A stretch of 6,686 bases of DNA from JAIVGV01 sp031425275 (GTDB taxonomy: Bacteria > Acidobacteriota > Blastocatellia > Pyrinomonadales > Pyrinomonadaceae), in the NCBI GenBank assembly GCA_031425275.1, contig JANPJA010000106.1, positions 1-6,686 of the forward strand, read 5' to 3'. The notes beneath the pieces were generated by a model. The model made no database searches, was not told the origin of the DNA, and saw only the letters and a program-made list of their open reading frames with translations. This document shows, in pieces, positions 1 to 5,164 of this stretch (position 1 is its first letter; every line of letters begins with the position of its first letter). Made by a program: the position numbers and the translations under genes.

Positions 1-526
1 GAAGAAGAAGGAAGGGCGCGTGGCGGCCGAGGGCGTCGTCGGCTCCTACATCCACATGGGCGGCAAGGTCGGCGTCCTCGTCGAGGTCAACTGCGAGACC
101 GACTTCGTCGCGCGCACCGACGAGTTCCAGCAGCTCGTCAAGGACATCGCCATGCACGTCGCGGCGGCCGAGCCGCGCTACGTCTCGCGCGACGAGGTGG
201 ACGCCTCCGTCCTCGACAAGGAGCGCGAGATTTCGCGCGCGCAGGCCAAGAACGATCCCAAGAACGCGAACAAGCCCGATCAGGTGATCGACAAGATCGT
301 CGAGGGGCGCATGAACAAGTTCTACGAGGAGGCCGTCCTGCTCGACCAGCCGTTCGTCAAAGACCCGGCCAAGACCATAGGCGATCTCCTCAACGAGAAG
401 ATCGCCGCCACGGGCGAGAAGGTGACGGTGCGCCGCTTCGCCCGCTACAAGATGGGCGAGGGGTTGGAGAAGCGCGCCGACGACTTCGGCAATGAGGTGG
501 CCGCGCTCGCCGGGGGCAACAGCTAA
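1..526 (+). CDS. tsf: Translation elongation factor Ts, 3' part (5' end outside window)
   Basis: EF-Ts is the cytoplasmic guanine-nucleotide exchange factor that releases GDP from EF-Tu. The reading frame is open from base 2 and gives 174 residues ending at TAA 524-526. The N-terminal UBA-like EF-Tu-binding domain (roughly 50 residues) lies upstream of the window. Visible landmarks are the VGSYIH segment, the NCETDFVAR core motif (codons at about 89-115) whose Asp-Phe pair disturbs Mg binding in EF-Tu, the EGRMNKF and QPFVKDP segments, and a C-terminus with RRFARYKMGEGLEK. There is a single core repeat, unlike the duplicated core of E. coli EF-Ts, so this is the short form. The GTG at 20 is only the first possible start in the window; the conserved protein continues upstream of it. 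The gene converges on the FHA-GGDEF gene, and no pyrH or frr follows in this window. Confidence 0.97.
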   Translation, partial: KKKEGRVAAEGVVGSYIHMGGKVGVLVEVNCETDFVARTDEFQQLVKDIAMHVAAAEPRYVSRDEVDASVLDKEREISRAQAKNDPKNANKPDQVIDKIVEGRMNKFYEEAVLLDQPFVKDPAKTIGDLLNEKIAATGEKVTVRRFARYKMGEGLEKRADDFGNEVAALAGGNS

Positions 527-624
527 TTGCGGATTGCGGATTGCGGATTGCGGATTGAAGAAGCGAAGACGCGGCTATGCACTTCGGGTCTCGAATCCGC
601 AATCCGTAATCCGCAATCCGCAAT
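526..624. repeat. Inverted repeat of tandem 7-bp words (ATTGCGG)
   Basis: The left arm (526-556) is four exact copies of ATTGCGG plus ATT. The right arm (594-624) is four copies of the complementary word plus AAT. The arms match at 30 of 31 positions, and the single difference (G543 against T607) would be a G-U pair in RNA. A 37-nt non-repetitive centre (557-593) separates them. The left arm starts on the last base of the tsf stop codon, and the right arm ends 9 nt before the 3' end of the convergent FHA-GGDEF gene. A transcript from either side could fold into a 31-bp stem, so it may act as a bidirectional terminator or 3'-end protector, but no U-tract follows. The tandem arms could also pair in registers shifted by 7. 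Confidence 0.93.
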
Positions 625-633
625 GCGACACCG

Positions 634-1656
634 TCACTCGTCGAGCTTCGTCTCGGCGACGGCGCGGCGCAGGGGGACGGCGCGCTCGACCCCGGCGGGC
701 GGCGAGTAGCAGAACGCGCTGACGCGGTTGCGGCCCTGCTGTTTGGCGTGGTAGAGCGCGGTGTCGGCCAGCTCCATCAGTTCGACGGGGTCGCGCGCGT
801 CGTGCGGGAAGGCGGAGACGCCGATGCTGATCGTGATGCGCAAAGTGCGGTCGCCCTCGTCCCCGGCCGCGCCGAGGCGCGTCGCGGAGAAGGCGTGCGA
901 CTCGATCATGCGGCGGACGCGCTCGGCCGCGACGAGGGCCTGCGCGCAGTCGGCGTCCAAAAGGAAGGCCGCGAACTCCTCGCCGCCGAAGCGCGCGGCC
1001 ACGTCGCCCGCCCGCAGCGCGTGCGTGATGACCCCGCCGACTTCGGCCAGCGTCTGGCTGCCGACGAGGTGGCCGTGCGTGTCGTTGACGCGCTTGAAGT
1101 GATCCAAGTCCATCATCAGGACGCAGAAGGGACGCCCCTCGGACGCGGCGCGCGACGCCTCGCGCCGCAGCTCCGAGATGAACGACTTGCTGCTGAGCAG
1201 GCCGGTCAACTCGTCGTGCGCGAGCAGGCGGTGGATGTGGCGTTGGAACTCGCGGTCGATGTCGTCGGACAGCTCGAAGCGGATGAGGTGCTCGCCGATG
1301 GTCAGCTTGTCGCCTTCCGAGAGCGCGGCGTCCGAGACGGGCTCGCCGTTGAGCAGCGTGCCGTTGGTCGAGCCGAGGTCGGTGACGCGGTAGCGGGCCG
1401 CGCCGGTCGCCGGGTCGCGCGCGGTCGTGATGCGCGCGTGGAGGCGCGAGGCCCGCGCGTCGTTGACGCGCACGTCGGCTTCGAGCGCGCGGCCGAGCGT
1501 CACCTCGTCGCGCTCCAGAGGGATCGGCGCGGCCAGTTGCTCGCCGCGCAGGAAGACGAGCGCGGGCCGCCGCTCGCGTTGCGGGTTGCGCGCCGGCGCG
1601 GGCTGCGTCTGATGAATCTCGTCCTCTTCTCTCATCCTTCGCGCGGGAAGATGCAC
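634..1656 (-). CDS. FHA-domain GGDEF cyclic-dinucleotide synthase, possible Hypr type
   Basis: The 340-residue cytoplasmic protein has no membrane segment. Residues 1-30 are a charged, probably disordered tail containing Thr17. Residues about 33-128 form an FHA phosphothreonine-binding domain with G55-R56, SRLH (70-73) and STNGT (96-100). Residues about 146-316 form a GGDEF domain with DELTGL (148-153), metal-binding D183 in MMDLDHFK, the active-site loop GGEEF (224-228), and a product-inhibition I-site RAGD (215-218) exactly five residues before it. Catalytic residues look intact. The Asp that reads the guanine base (GHxxGD; Asp344 of PleD) is Ser200, as in Hypr GGDEF enzymes that make 3',3'-cGAMP, so the product could be c-di-GMP, cGAMP or a mixture. 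I chose GTG 1656, with GAGAAGGGG just upstream but only 2 nt away; ATG 1635 is an alternative that keeps both domains. The gene stands alone, divergent from ribA. Confidence 0.93.
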   Translation of the reverse strand: MHLPARRMREEDEIHQTQPAPARNPQRERRPALVFLRGEQLAAPIPLERDEVTLGRALEADVRVNDARASRLHARITTARDPATGAARYRVTDLGSTNGTLLNGEPVSDAALSEGDKLTIGEHLIRFELSDDIDREFQRHIHRLLAHDELTGLLSSKSFISELRREASRAASEGRPFCVLMMDLDHFKRVNDTHGHLVGSQTLAEVGGVITHALRAGDVAARFGGEEFAAFLLDADCAQALVAAERVRRMIESHAFSATRLGAAGDEGDRTLRITISIGVSAFPHDARDPVELMELADTALYHAKQQGRNRVSAFCYSPPAGVERAVPLRRAVAETKLDE

Positions 1657-1694
1657 CGCCCCTTCTCATTTAACTTGGGCCTTACGCGGCGCTG

Positions 1695-1724
1695 ATTCTA
1701 GCGCGCCGCCGCCGCCGGAGACAA
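1695..1724 (-). promoter_or_regulatory. Candidate sigma-70-type promoter of the FHA-GGDEF gene
   Basis: On the - strand, a TTGTCT -35-like box (1724-1719) and a TAGAAT -10 box (1700-1695, five of six consensus bases) are 18 bp apart. Transcription would start near 1688 and leave a leader of about 32 nt before GTG 1656. The -35 resembles the TTGTCC box of the divergent ribA promoter. This is prediction from motif match only. Confidence 0.5.
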
Positions 1725-1767
1725 AGGTTAATCGCGCCGCACGGAGGGGCCGCCCCCGCGCGCCGTC

Positions 1768-1796
1768 TTGTCCGCCCCGCGCGCTGCTCTTATAAT
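1768..1796 (+). promoter_or_regulatory. Candidate sigma-70-type promoter of ribA
   Basis: A perfect TATAAT -10 box (1791-1796) is preceded, after exactly 17 bp, by TTGTCC (1768-1773), which matches four of six -35 bases. A perfect AT-rich hexamer stands out in this very GC-rich region. The expected start is near 1803, giving ribA a leader of about 154 nt. It is divergent from the promoter of the FHA-GGDEF gene, with the two -10 boxes about 90 bp apart. Confidence 0.65.
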
Positions 1797-1802
1797 CCAC
1801 GC

Positions 1803-1956
1803 GAGACGAAACCCGCGGCCAACTGTGGAACGCCAGACTCTTTTTGCACGCGCGGGAGAGGTCGGGGCGACTTTTCACACGAGACGCCGCGCGGCTCGTC
1901 GTCCTCAGCGGCCCCAGCGCGCGGGCGCGGGGCCGACGGAAAGGATCGTTTAAGTT
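1803..1956 (+). promoter_or_regulatory. Structured 5' leader of ribA
   Basis: The predicted leader can form a stem ACGAG/CTCGT (1879-1883 with 1895-1899) and a stronger GC hairpin at 1909-1935. That hairpin has seven pairs (CGGCCCC/GGGGCCG), a bulged A1916 and four more GCGC pairs around a GCGG loop. It ends 2 nt before GGAAAGGA (1938-1945), the likely ribosome-binding site, which lies 11 nt from the TTG start. I do not see the conserved blocks of an FMN riboswitch (RFN element). The rest of the 300-bp gap 1657-1956 holds the two divergent promoters and no gene I can support. Confidence 0.35.
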
Positions 1957-2598
1957 TTGATCAAAGAGGAACTCACAGCCGCCGCCTGCGCGCCGCCCGC
2001 GCTCTCGGTCGAGCGCGTCTCGGTCGCCAACCTGCCGACCGAGTTCGGCGACTTCCGGATCGCCGGCTACCGCTCGACCGACTCGGACGAGGAGTTCGTC
2101 GCCCTGTTCAAAGGCGACCTCAAGTCGGAGACGCCCGTGCTCGTGCGCATCCACTCGCAGTGTCTGACGGGCGACGTGTTCGCCTCGCGCAAGTGCGACT
2201 GCGGGCGGCAGCTCCACCGCGCGTTGGAATTGATCGAGGCCGAGGGGCGCGGGGCCGTCGTCTATCAACTCCAGGAGGGGCGCGGCATCGGCATCATCAA
2301 CAAGATTCGCGCCTACGCCTTGCAGGACGAGGGGGCCGACACGGTCGAGGCCAACGAGCGGCTGGGCCTCGCCGTTGACTCGCGCGAGTACCGGCAGTGC
2401 GCCGAGATACTTTTCGATCTCGGCCTGTGCCGCGTCCGCCTGATGTCGAACAACCCGCTGAAGCTGCGCGCGCTCGAAGACGCCGGCCTCAAAGTGGTCG
2501 AGCGCGTCGCCCTCGAAGTCGAGTCGCACGACGCCGCCGTCCACTACCTGCGCACGAAGAAAGAGAAGATGGGCCACCTGCTCGGCACTCTTGAGTAA
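1957..2598 (+). CDS. ribA: GTP cyclohydrolase II
   Basis: RibA converts GTP to 2,5-diamino-6-ribosylamino-4(3H)-pyrimidinone 5'-phosphate, formate and pyrophosphate, the first step of riboflavin synthesis, in the cytoplasm. The 213 residues align from end to end with E. coli RibA (196 aa), with about 15 extra residues at the N-terminus. Zinc ligands are C69, C80 and C82 in HSQCLTGDVFASRKCDCG. Other matches are QEGRGIGIINKIRAY with Y120 (E. coli Tyr105), D141 and R143 in DSREY (E. coli Asp126 and Arg128), the SNNPLK motif, and a C-terminal KKEKMGHLL. The start is TTG at 1957: an in-frame TAA at 1951-1953 rules out anything further upstream, and no ATG or GTG follows before the conserved part. 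The gene is a stand-alone RibA with no RibB domain and no other rib gene in the window. It probably has its own promoter at 1768-1796. Confidence 0.97.
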   Translation: MIKEELTAAACAPPALSVERVSVANLPTEFGDFRIAGYRSTDSDEEFVALFKGDLKSETPVLVRIHSQCLTGDVFASRKCDCGRQLHRALELIEAEGRGAVVYQLQEGRGIGIINKIRAYALQDEGADTVEANERLGLAVDSREYRQCAEILFDLGLCRVRLMSNNPLKLRALEDAGLKVVERVALEVESHDAAVHYLRTKKEKMGHLLGTLE

Positions 2599-2602
2599 AG
2601 CG

Positions 2603-2723
2603 GTCAGTCGTCAGTGGTCAGTCGTCCGTTGTCCGTGCCTGACCACGGACGTTCCAAAGATCACCCTTCAAGCTTACGAGCCACAAACAACTGACCACTG
2701 ACCACTGACGACGGACGACCGAC
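2603..2723. repeat. Inverted repeat of variable 7-bp words (GTCAGTN type)
   Basis: The left arm (2603-2637) reads as five consecutive heptamers: GTCAGTC, GTCAGTG, GTCAGTC, GTCCGTT, GTCCGTG. The right arm (2682-2723) on the opposite strand reads as six: GTCGGTC, GTCCGTC, GTCAGTG, GTCAGTG, GTCAGTT, GTTTGTG. The longest perfect pairing between arms is 16 bp (2607-2622 with 2697-2712). The centre has a 7-bp hairpin, GTCCGTG/CACGGAC (2631-2637 with 2644-2650). The element starts 4 nt after the ribA stop and ends 37 nt before the HD gene, so it nearly fills the gap between them. It may help end ribA transcription, but there is no U-tract. Confidence 0.88.
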
Positions 2724-2744
2724 TGCTCAGTGCCCCCGTCCCCG

Positions 2745-2753
2745 TGCTAGACT
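2745..2753 (+). promoter_or_regulatory. Possible extended -10 element before the HD gene
   Basis: TG at 2745-2746, one base, then TAGACT (2748-2753) resembles an extended -10 box. It sits 7 nt before the TTG start at 2761, so transcription would begin at or next to the start codon. No Shine-Dalgarno sequence is visible and no clear -35 box is present. This fits a leaderless mRNA, but the box matches only four of six consensus bases. Confidence 0.3.
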
Positions 2754-2760
2754 TCAAACC

Positions 2761-4089
2761 TTGAGCGAGCGCATCTACCGCGACCCCGTCCACAATATCA
2801 TCCGCCTGCGCACGGACACGCGCGAAGGGCGGTTGATGATCGCGCTCGTCGATTCGGCCGAGTTCCAACGCCTGCGCCGCATCAAGCAACTCGGCCTCGC
2901 CCTCTTCACCTATCAGGGCGCGGAGCATTCGCGCTTCACGCACTCGCTCGGAGTCCTCCACCTCATCACGCGCGTCCTCGACCGGCTCTCCGAGACCAAC
3001 CACATCGACGAAGAGGATCGCGCCGCCGCCCGCGCCGCCGCCCTCCTCCACGACATCGGCCACGGCTCCTTCTCGCACGTGATGGAAAAAGTCCTGGACT
3101 TCCACCACGAGGCGTGGACGGTGCGGGCCGTGACGGACGAATCCACCGAAGTCAACCAAGTTCTGCGCGCCTACTCGCCGCGGCTCCCCGAGCGCGTCGC
3201 GCAGATCATCGAGGGCAAGTTTCAGCCCGCCTTCCTCGCCCAACTCGTCTCCTCGCAGCTCGACGTTGACCGGATGGACTACCTGCTCCGCGACAGCCTG
3301 ATGACGGGGGCGAAGTACGGCATCTTCGACTTGGAATGGATCATCAACGCGCTCGCCGTGGACACGGAGAACGACCGGATTTACGTCACGGCGCGCGGCC
3401 TCTACGCCGTCGAAGAATATTTGCAGGCGCGCTACTACATGTTCCGTCAGGTCTATTTTCACCGCACCCTGCGCTCGGCCGAGGCCGTGTTGCGCTCGAC
3501 GCTGCGGCGCGCGCTCGAACTCGTCGCCGCTGGCGAGAAGGTCTGGTGCGCGCCCGGCACGGCGTTCGAGAAGGTCTTGCATCGCGCGCCGCTCACGCTC
3601 GCGGATCATTTGGAGATGGACGACTCGGACGTACTCTTCCACCTCAAACAGTGGCAGCGCGCGGCCGATCCCGTTCTGGCCGATCTCGCGCGCCGCTTCG
3701 TCGGCCGCCGGCTGTTTAAGGCCGTCGATCTCGACATGCCCGAAGCGGAGCGCGCCGACTTCCTCGCCGCCGCGCGCGCCCGCGTCGCCGCCGCAGGCTT
3801 CGACCCGCGCTACTACTTCATCGAGGATCAGGCGGGCGACGTGCCTTACTACAACTACTACACGGCCGACGGCTCGGACACGAAGGCGCGCATCTACGTC
3901 GAGGACGGCTACGCGCGGCCCCGCGTCCGCGAGATCACGGAGGTCAGCGAAGCCGTGCGCGGCCTCCAGCACGGCTACGAGCTGCACCGCATCTGCTTCC
4001 CGCCCGAGGTCAAGGCGGAGATTTACACGCTCTACCACGGCACGGGCGCGCCGCCCACGGCCCGCGCGGCCGGCGACGGCGGCGACTAA
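2761..4089 (+). CDS. HD-domain phosphohydrolase, SAMHD1/YwfO-like (COG1078 type)
   Basis: The 442-residue cytoplasmic protein has the layout and length of bacterial COG1078 HD proteins (B. subtilis YwfO type; relatives include a dNTP triphosphohydrolase from Enterococcus). The N-terminus IYRDPVHNIIRL is the family's usual beginning. The metal-binding HD signature is complete: H61 in HSRFTHSLGV, H97-D98 in LLHDIGHGSFSH, and D170 in SSQLDVDRMDYLLRD (SAMHD1 His167, His206-Asp207, Asp311). H115-H116-E117 in FHHEAWTV is also typical. Residues about 320-420 match the family's C-terminal region. The likely activity is hydrolysis of nucleoside triphosphates, but the substrate cannot be read from sequence. 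The start is TTG at 2761: the next in-frame ATG (M26) would remove the conserved N-terminus. No Shine-Dalgarno is seen. The gene is single, bounded by two different repeat elements. The last 12 or so residues are low-complexity Ala/Gly. Confidence 0.93.
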   Translation: MSERIYRDPVHNIIRLRTDTREGRLMIALVDSAEFQRLRRIKQLGLALFTYQGAEHSRFTHSLGVLHLITRVLDRLSETNHIDEEDRAAARAAALLHDIGHGSFSHVMEKVLDFHHEAWTVRAVTDESTEVNQVLRAYSPRLPERVAQIIEGKFQPAFLAQLVSSQLDVDRMDYLLRDSLMTGAKYGIFDLEWIINALAVDTENDRIYVTARGLYAVEEYLQARYYMFRQVYFHRTLRSAEAVLRSTLRRALELVAAGEKVWCAPGTAFEKVLHRAPLTLADHLEMDDSDVLFHLKQWQRAADPVLADLARRFVGRRLFKAVDLDMPEAERADFLAAARARVAAAGFDPRYYFIEDQAGDVPYYNYYTADGSDTKARIYVEDGYARPRVREITEVSEAVRGLQHGYELHRICFPPEVKAEIYTLYHGTGAPPTARAAGDGGD

Positions 4090-4111
4090 AAATTTTCAAC
4101 CCACGCGAGAC

Positions 4112-4249
4112 TTGTAGGGGCGGGGCTTGTCCCTGCCCGCAAGCGACCGATAGGTCGCTCACCCGACACATCGATACTCAACGTCGAGTGACAACGAAAT
4201 AGTTCGCGCCCTCGCGCCCGACGGGCAGGGACAAGCCCTGCCCCTACAA
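4112..4249. repeat. REPIN/BIME-like element: two GTAG-headed palindromes in inverted orientation
   Basis: Two 28-bp arms (4112-4139 and 4222-4249) are inverted copies with one mismatch (G4122). Each arm is itself a hairpin. On the right, GGGCAGGG (4223-4230) pairs with CCCTGCCC (4236-4243) around ACAAG; the left has the same stem with one G-T pair (4118-4125 with 4131-4138). GTAG (4114-4117) directly precedes the left palindrome and CTAC (4244-4247), its complement, follows the right one. A tetranucleotide GTAG or GGAG at the foot of a short palindrome is the mark of REP sequences, and two such units inverted form a BIME or REPIN, which RAYT (REP-associated tyrosine) transposases act on. The 82-nt centre contains another hairpin, AGCGACC/GGTCGCT (4142-4148 with 4153-4159). 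No RAYT gene is in the window. The element takes up most of the 166-bp gap. Confidence 0.82.
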
Positions 4250-4250
4250 T
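4245..4250 (+). promoter_or_regulatory. Possible -10 box (TACAAT) formed at the repeat edge
   Basis: The right end of the REPIN-like element plus one flanking base reads TACAAT, five of six -10 bases. It lies 5 nt before ATG 4256, so transcription would start at about the start codon. There is no Shine-Dalgarno sequence before that ATG and no recognisable -35 at the right distance. If real, the mRNA would be leaderless and the repeat would supply the promoter. Confidence 0.3.
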
Positions 4251-4255
4251 TATTC

Positions 4256-5158
4256 ATGCCGTTGTTCCGCTCACTTCAAACCCTCTGCCTAGTTTTGTTG
4301 CTTGCGACAGCGGCGCATGCCGCGCGGCCGTCTTCGCGCGCGGCAGTCGCCGTGCTCGACTTCGGCGAGACGGCGACGGGGCGGCGGGCGGCGGATGAGT
4401 TGGCGGCGCGGTGGCGCGAGCGTTTCCCCGTCCTCGCCGTGATGAGCCGCGGGGCCGCGCGGGCGGCGGCGAAGGGCGCGGGCTACGACGGCTCGCTCAA
4501 CCTCACGCTGGAAGCGGCGCGCGATCTCGGCGCGGCGGTCGGCGCGGATTTCCTCGTCGCGGGCGCGGCCGACACCGTGCGGCGGCAGTCGTTCACGCGG
4601 CCCATCTACTTCGAGTCTTATGCGTCGGTCTTTGTCGTCAGTTCTTTCACGGGCCGGCTCGTCATCTGGCAACACCTGAGCGCGGAGGCCGAGACTGCGG
4701 CGGACGCCGAACGAGACCTGTCGATTAAACTCCGCGCCGCCGCCGAACCACTCGCCGCGGCCGTCGACGGGGCGCGCGAGCGCGAGCGGGCCGAGCGCAA
4801 ACTCTCCGTCGAGCGGGACACGCCCGTCATCGAGGAGGCCCCGGAAGAGGGCACGGCCGAGGCGAAAGATTTCCGCGTGCCGCTACCCTACCGGCGGCTG
4901 CGTCCCGGCTACACGGCCGAGGCCGCGCGCGCCGGGGCGGAGGCGACCGTTGACGCGCTGGTCGAGTTGGACGCGGAGGGCGAGGTCAAGTCGGTGGAGA
5001 TCGTGCGCTGGGGCGGCTACGGTTTGGACGAGTCGGTCGCCGCGACGATCCGCGGGATGCACTTCCGCCCGGCCCTGCGCGCGGGCAAAGCCATTCCCGT
5101 GCGCGTCCTCCTGCGCTATAATTTCCGCCGCCCGAAGGAAGACGCCGGCAAAAGGTGA
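4256..5158 (+). CDS. Exported protein with CsgG/TolB-like N-terminal and TonB C-terminal domain
   Basis: The 300-residue protein starts with a clear Sec signal peptide (basic R5, hydrophobic 8-19, likely cleavage after AHA at 20-22). Residues about 28-170 resemble the nucleotide-free Rossmann-like fold of CsgG/FlgO/TolB-N proteins: AAVAVLDFGE (29-38), a VMSRGAARAAAKGAG stretch (62-76), and GADFLVAGAADTV (96-108). A charged Glu/Arg/Ala linker (about 171-205) follows. Residues about 206-292 form a TonB C-terminal domain: PLPYRRLRPGYTAEA, then LVELDAEGEVKSVEIV, GYGLDESV, HFRPALRAGKAIPVRV. There is no TonB-type inner-membrane anchor or proline-rich spanner, so it is probably a periplasmic or envelope protein rather than the energy-transducing TonB. 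Its precise role is unknown. It shares an operon with the S41 peptidase, whose ribosome-binding site overlaps this gene's stop codon. Confidence 0.85.
   Translation: MPLFRSLQTLCLVLLLATAAHAARPSSRAAVAVLDFGETATGRRAADELAARWRERFPVLAVMSRGAARAAAKGAGYDGSLNLTLEAARDLGAAVGADFLVAGAADTVRRQSFTRPIYFESYASVFVVSSFTGRLVIWQHLSAEAETAADAERDLSIKLRAAAEPLAAAVDGARERERAERKLSVERDTPVIEEAPEEGTAEAKDFRVPLPYRRLRPGYTAEAARAGAEATVDALVELDAEGEVKSVEIVRWGGYGLDESVAATIRGMHFRPALRAGKAIPVRVLLRYNFRRPKEDAGKR
5153..5158 (+). promoter_or_regulatory. Shine-Dalgarno AGGTGA overlapping the upstream stop codon
   Basis: AGGTGA is a strong complement to the 16S rRNA 3' end and sits 6 nt before ATG 5165. Its TGA is the stop codon of the TonB-C gene, so ribosomes ending there can reinitiate on the peptidase gene. 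This decides the peptidase start and supports translational coupling. Confidence 0.75.
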
Positions 5159-5164
5159 AAGTCT

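Noticed and set aside
20..22. GTG as the start of tsf
   Set aside because: Conserved EF-Ts sequence continues upstream of it in frame, and the N-terminal domain would be missing.
526..624. CRISPR array
   Set aside because: The 7-bp words are contiguous with no spacers, and the two arms are inverted rather than direct repeats.
575..1669. Alternative - strand frame with an ATG at 1669
   Set aside because: Its Arg/Ala/Pro-rich translation has no domain, while the frame starting at 1656 encodes complete FHA and GGDEF motifs.
1803..1956. FMN riboswitch in the ribA leader
   Set aside because: The conserved RFN sequence blocks are not present by eye. A covariance-model search would settle it.
2599..2760. 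Rho-independent terminator of ribA
   Set aside because: Stable stems can form, but no run of T follows any of them. The same holds for the other repeat elements, so I did not call terminators.
2674..4038. Long open frame on the - strand opposite the HD gene (454 codons)
   Set aside because: It is the complement of a clear HD phosphohydrolase, has no recognisable domain and runs into the repeat at 2682-2723. In GC-rich DNA such antisense frames are expected. The same applies to the - strand frames at 1666-2577 and 5282-6562 and to the + strand frame at 748-1695.
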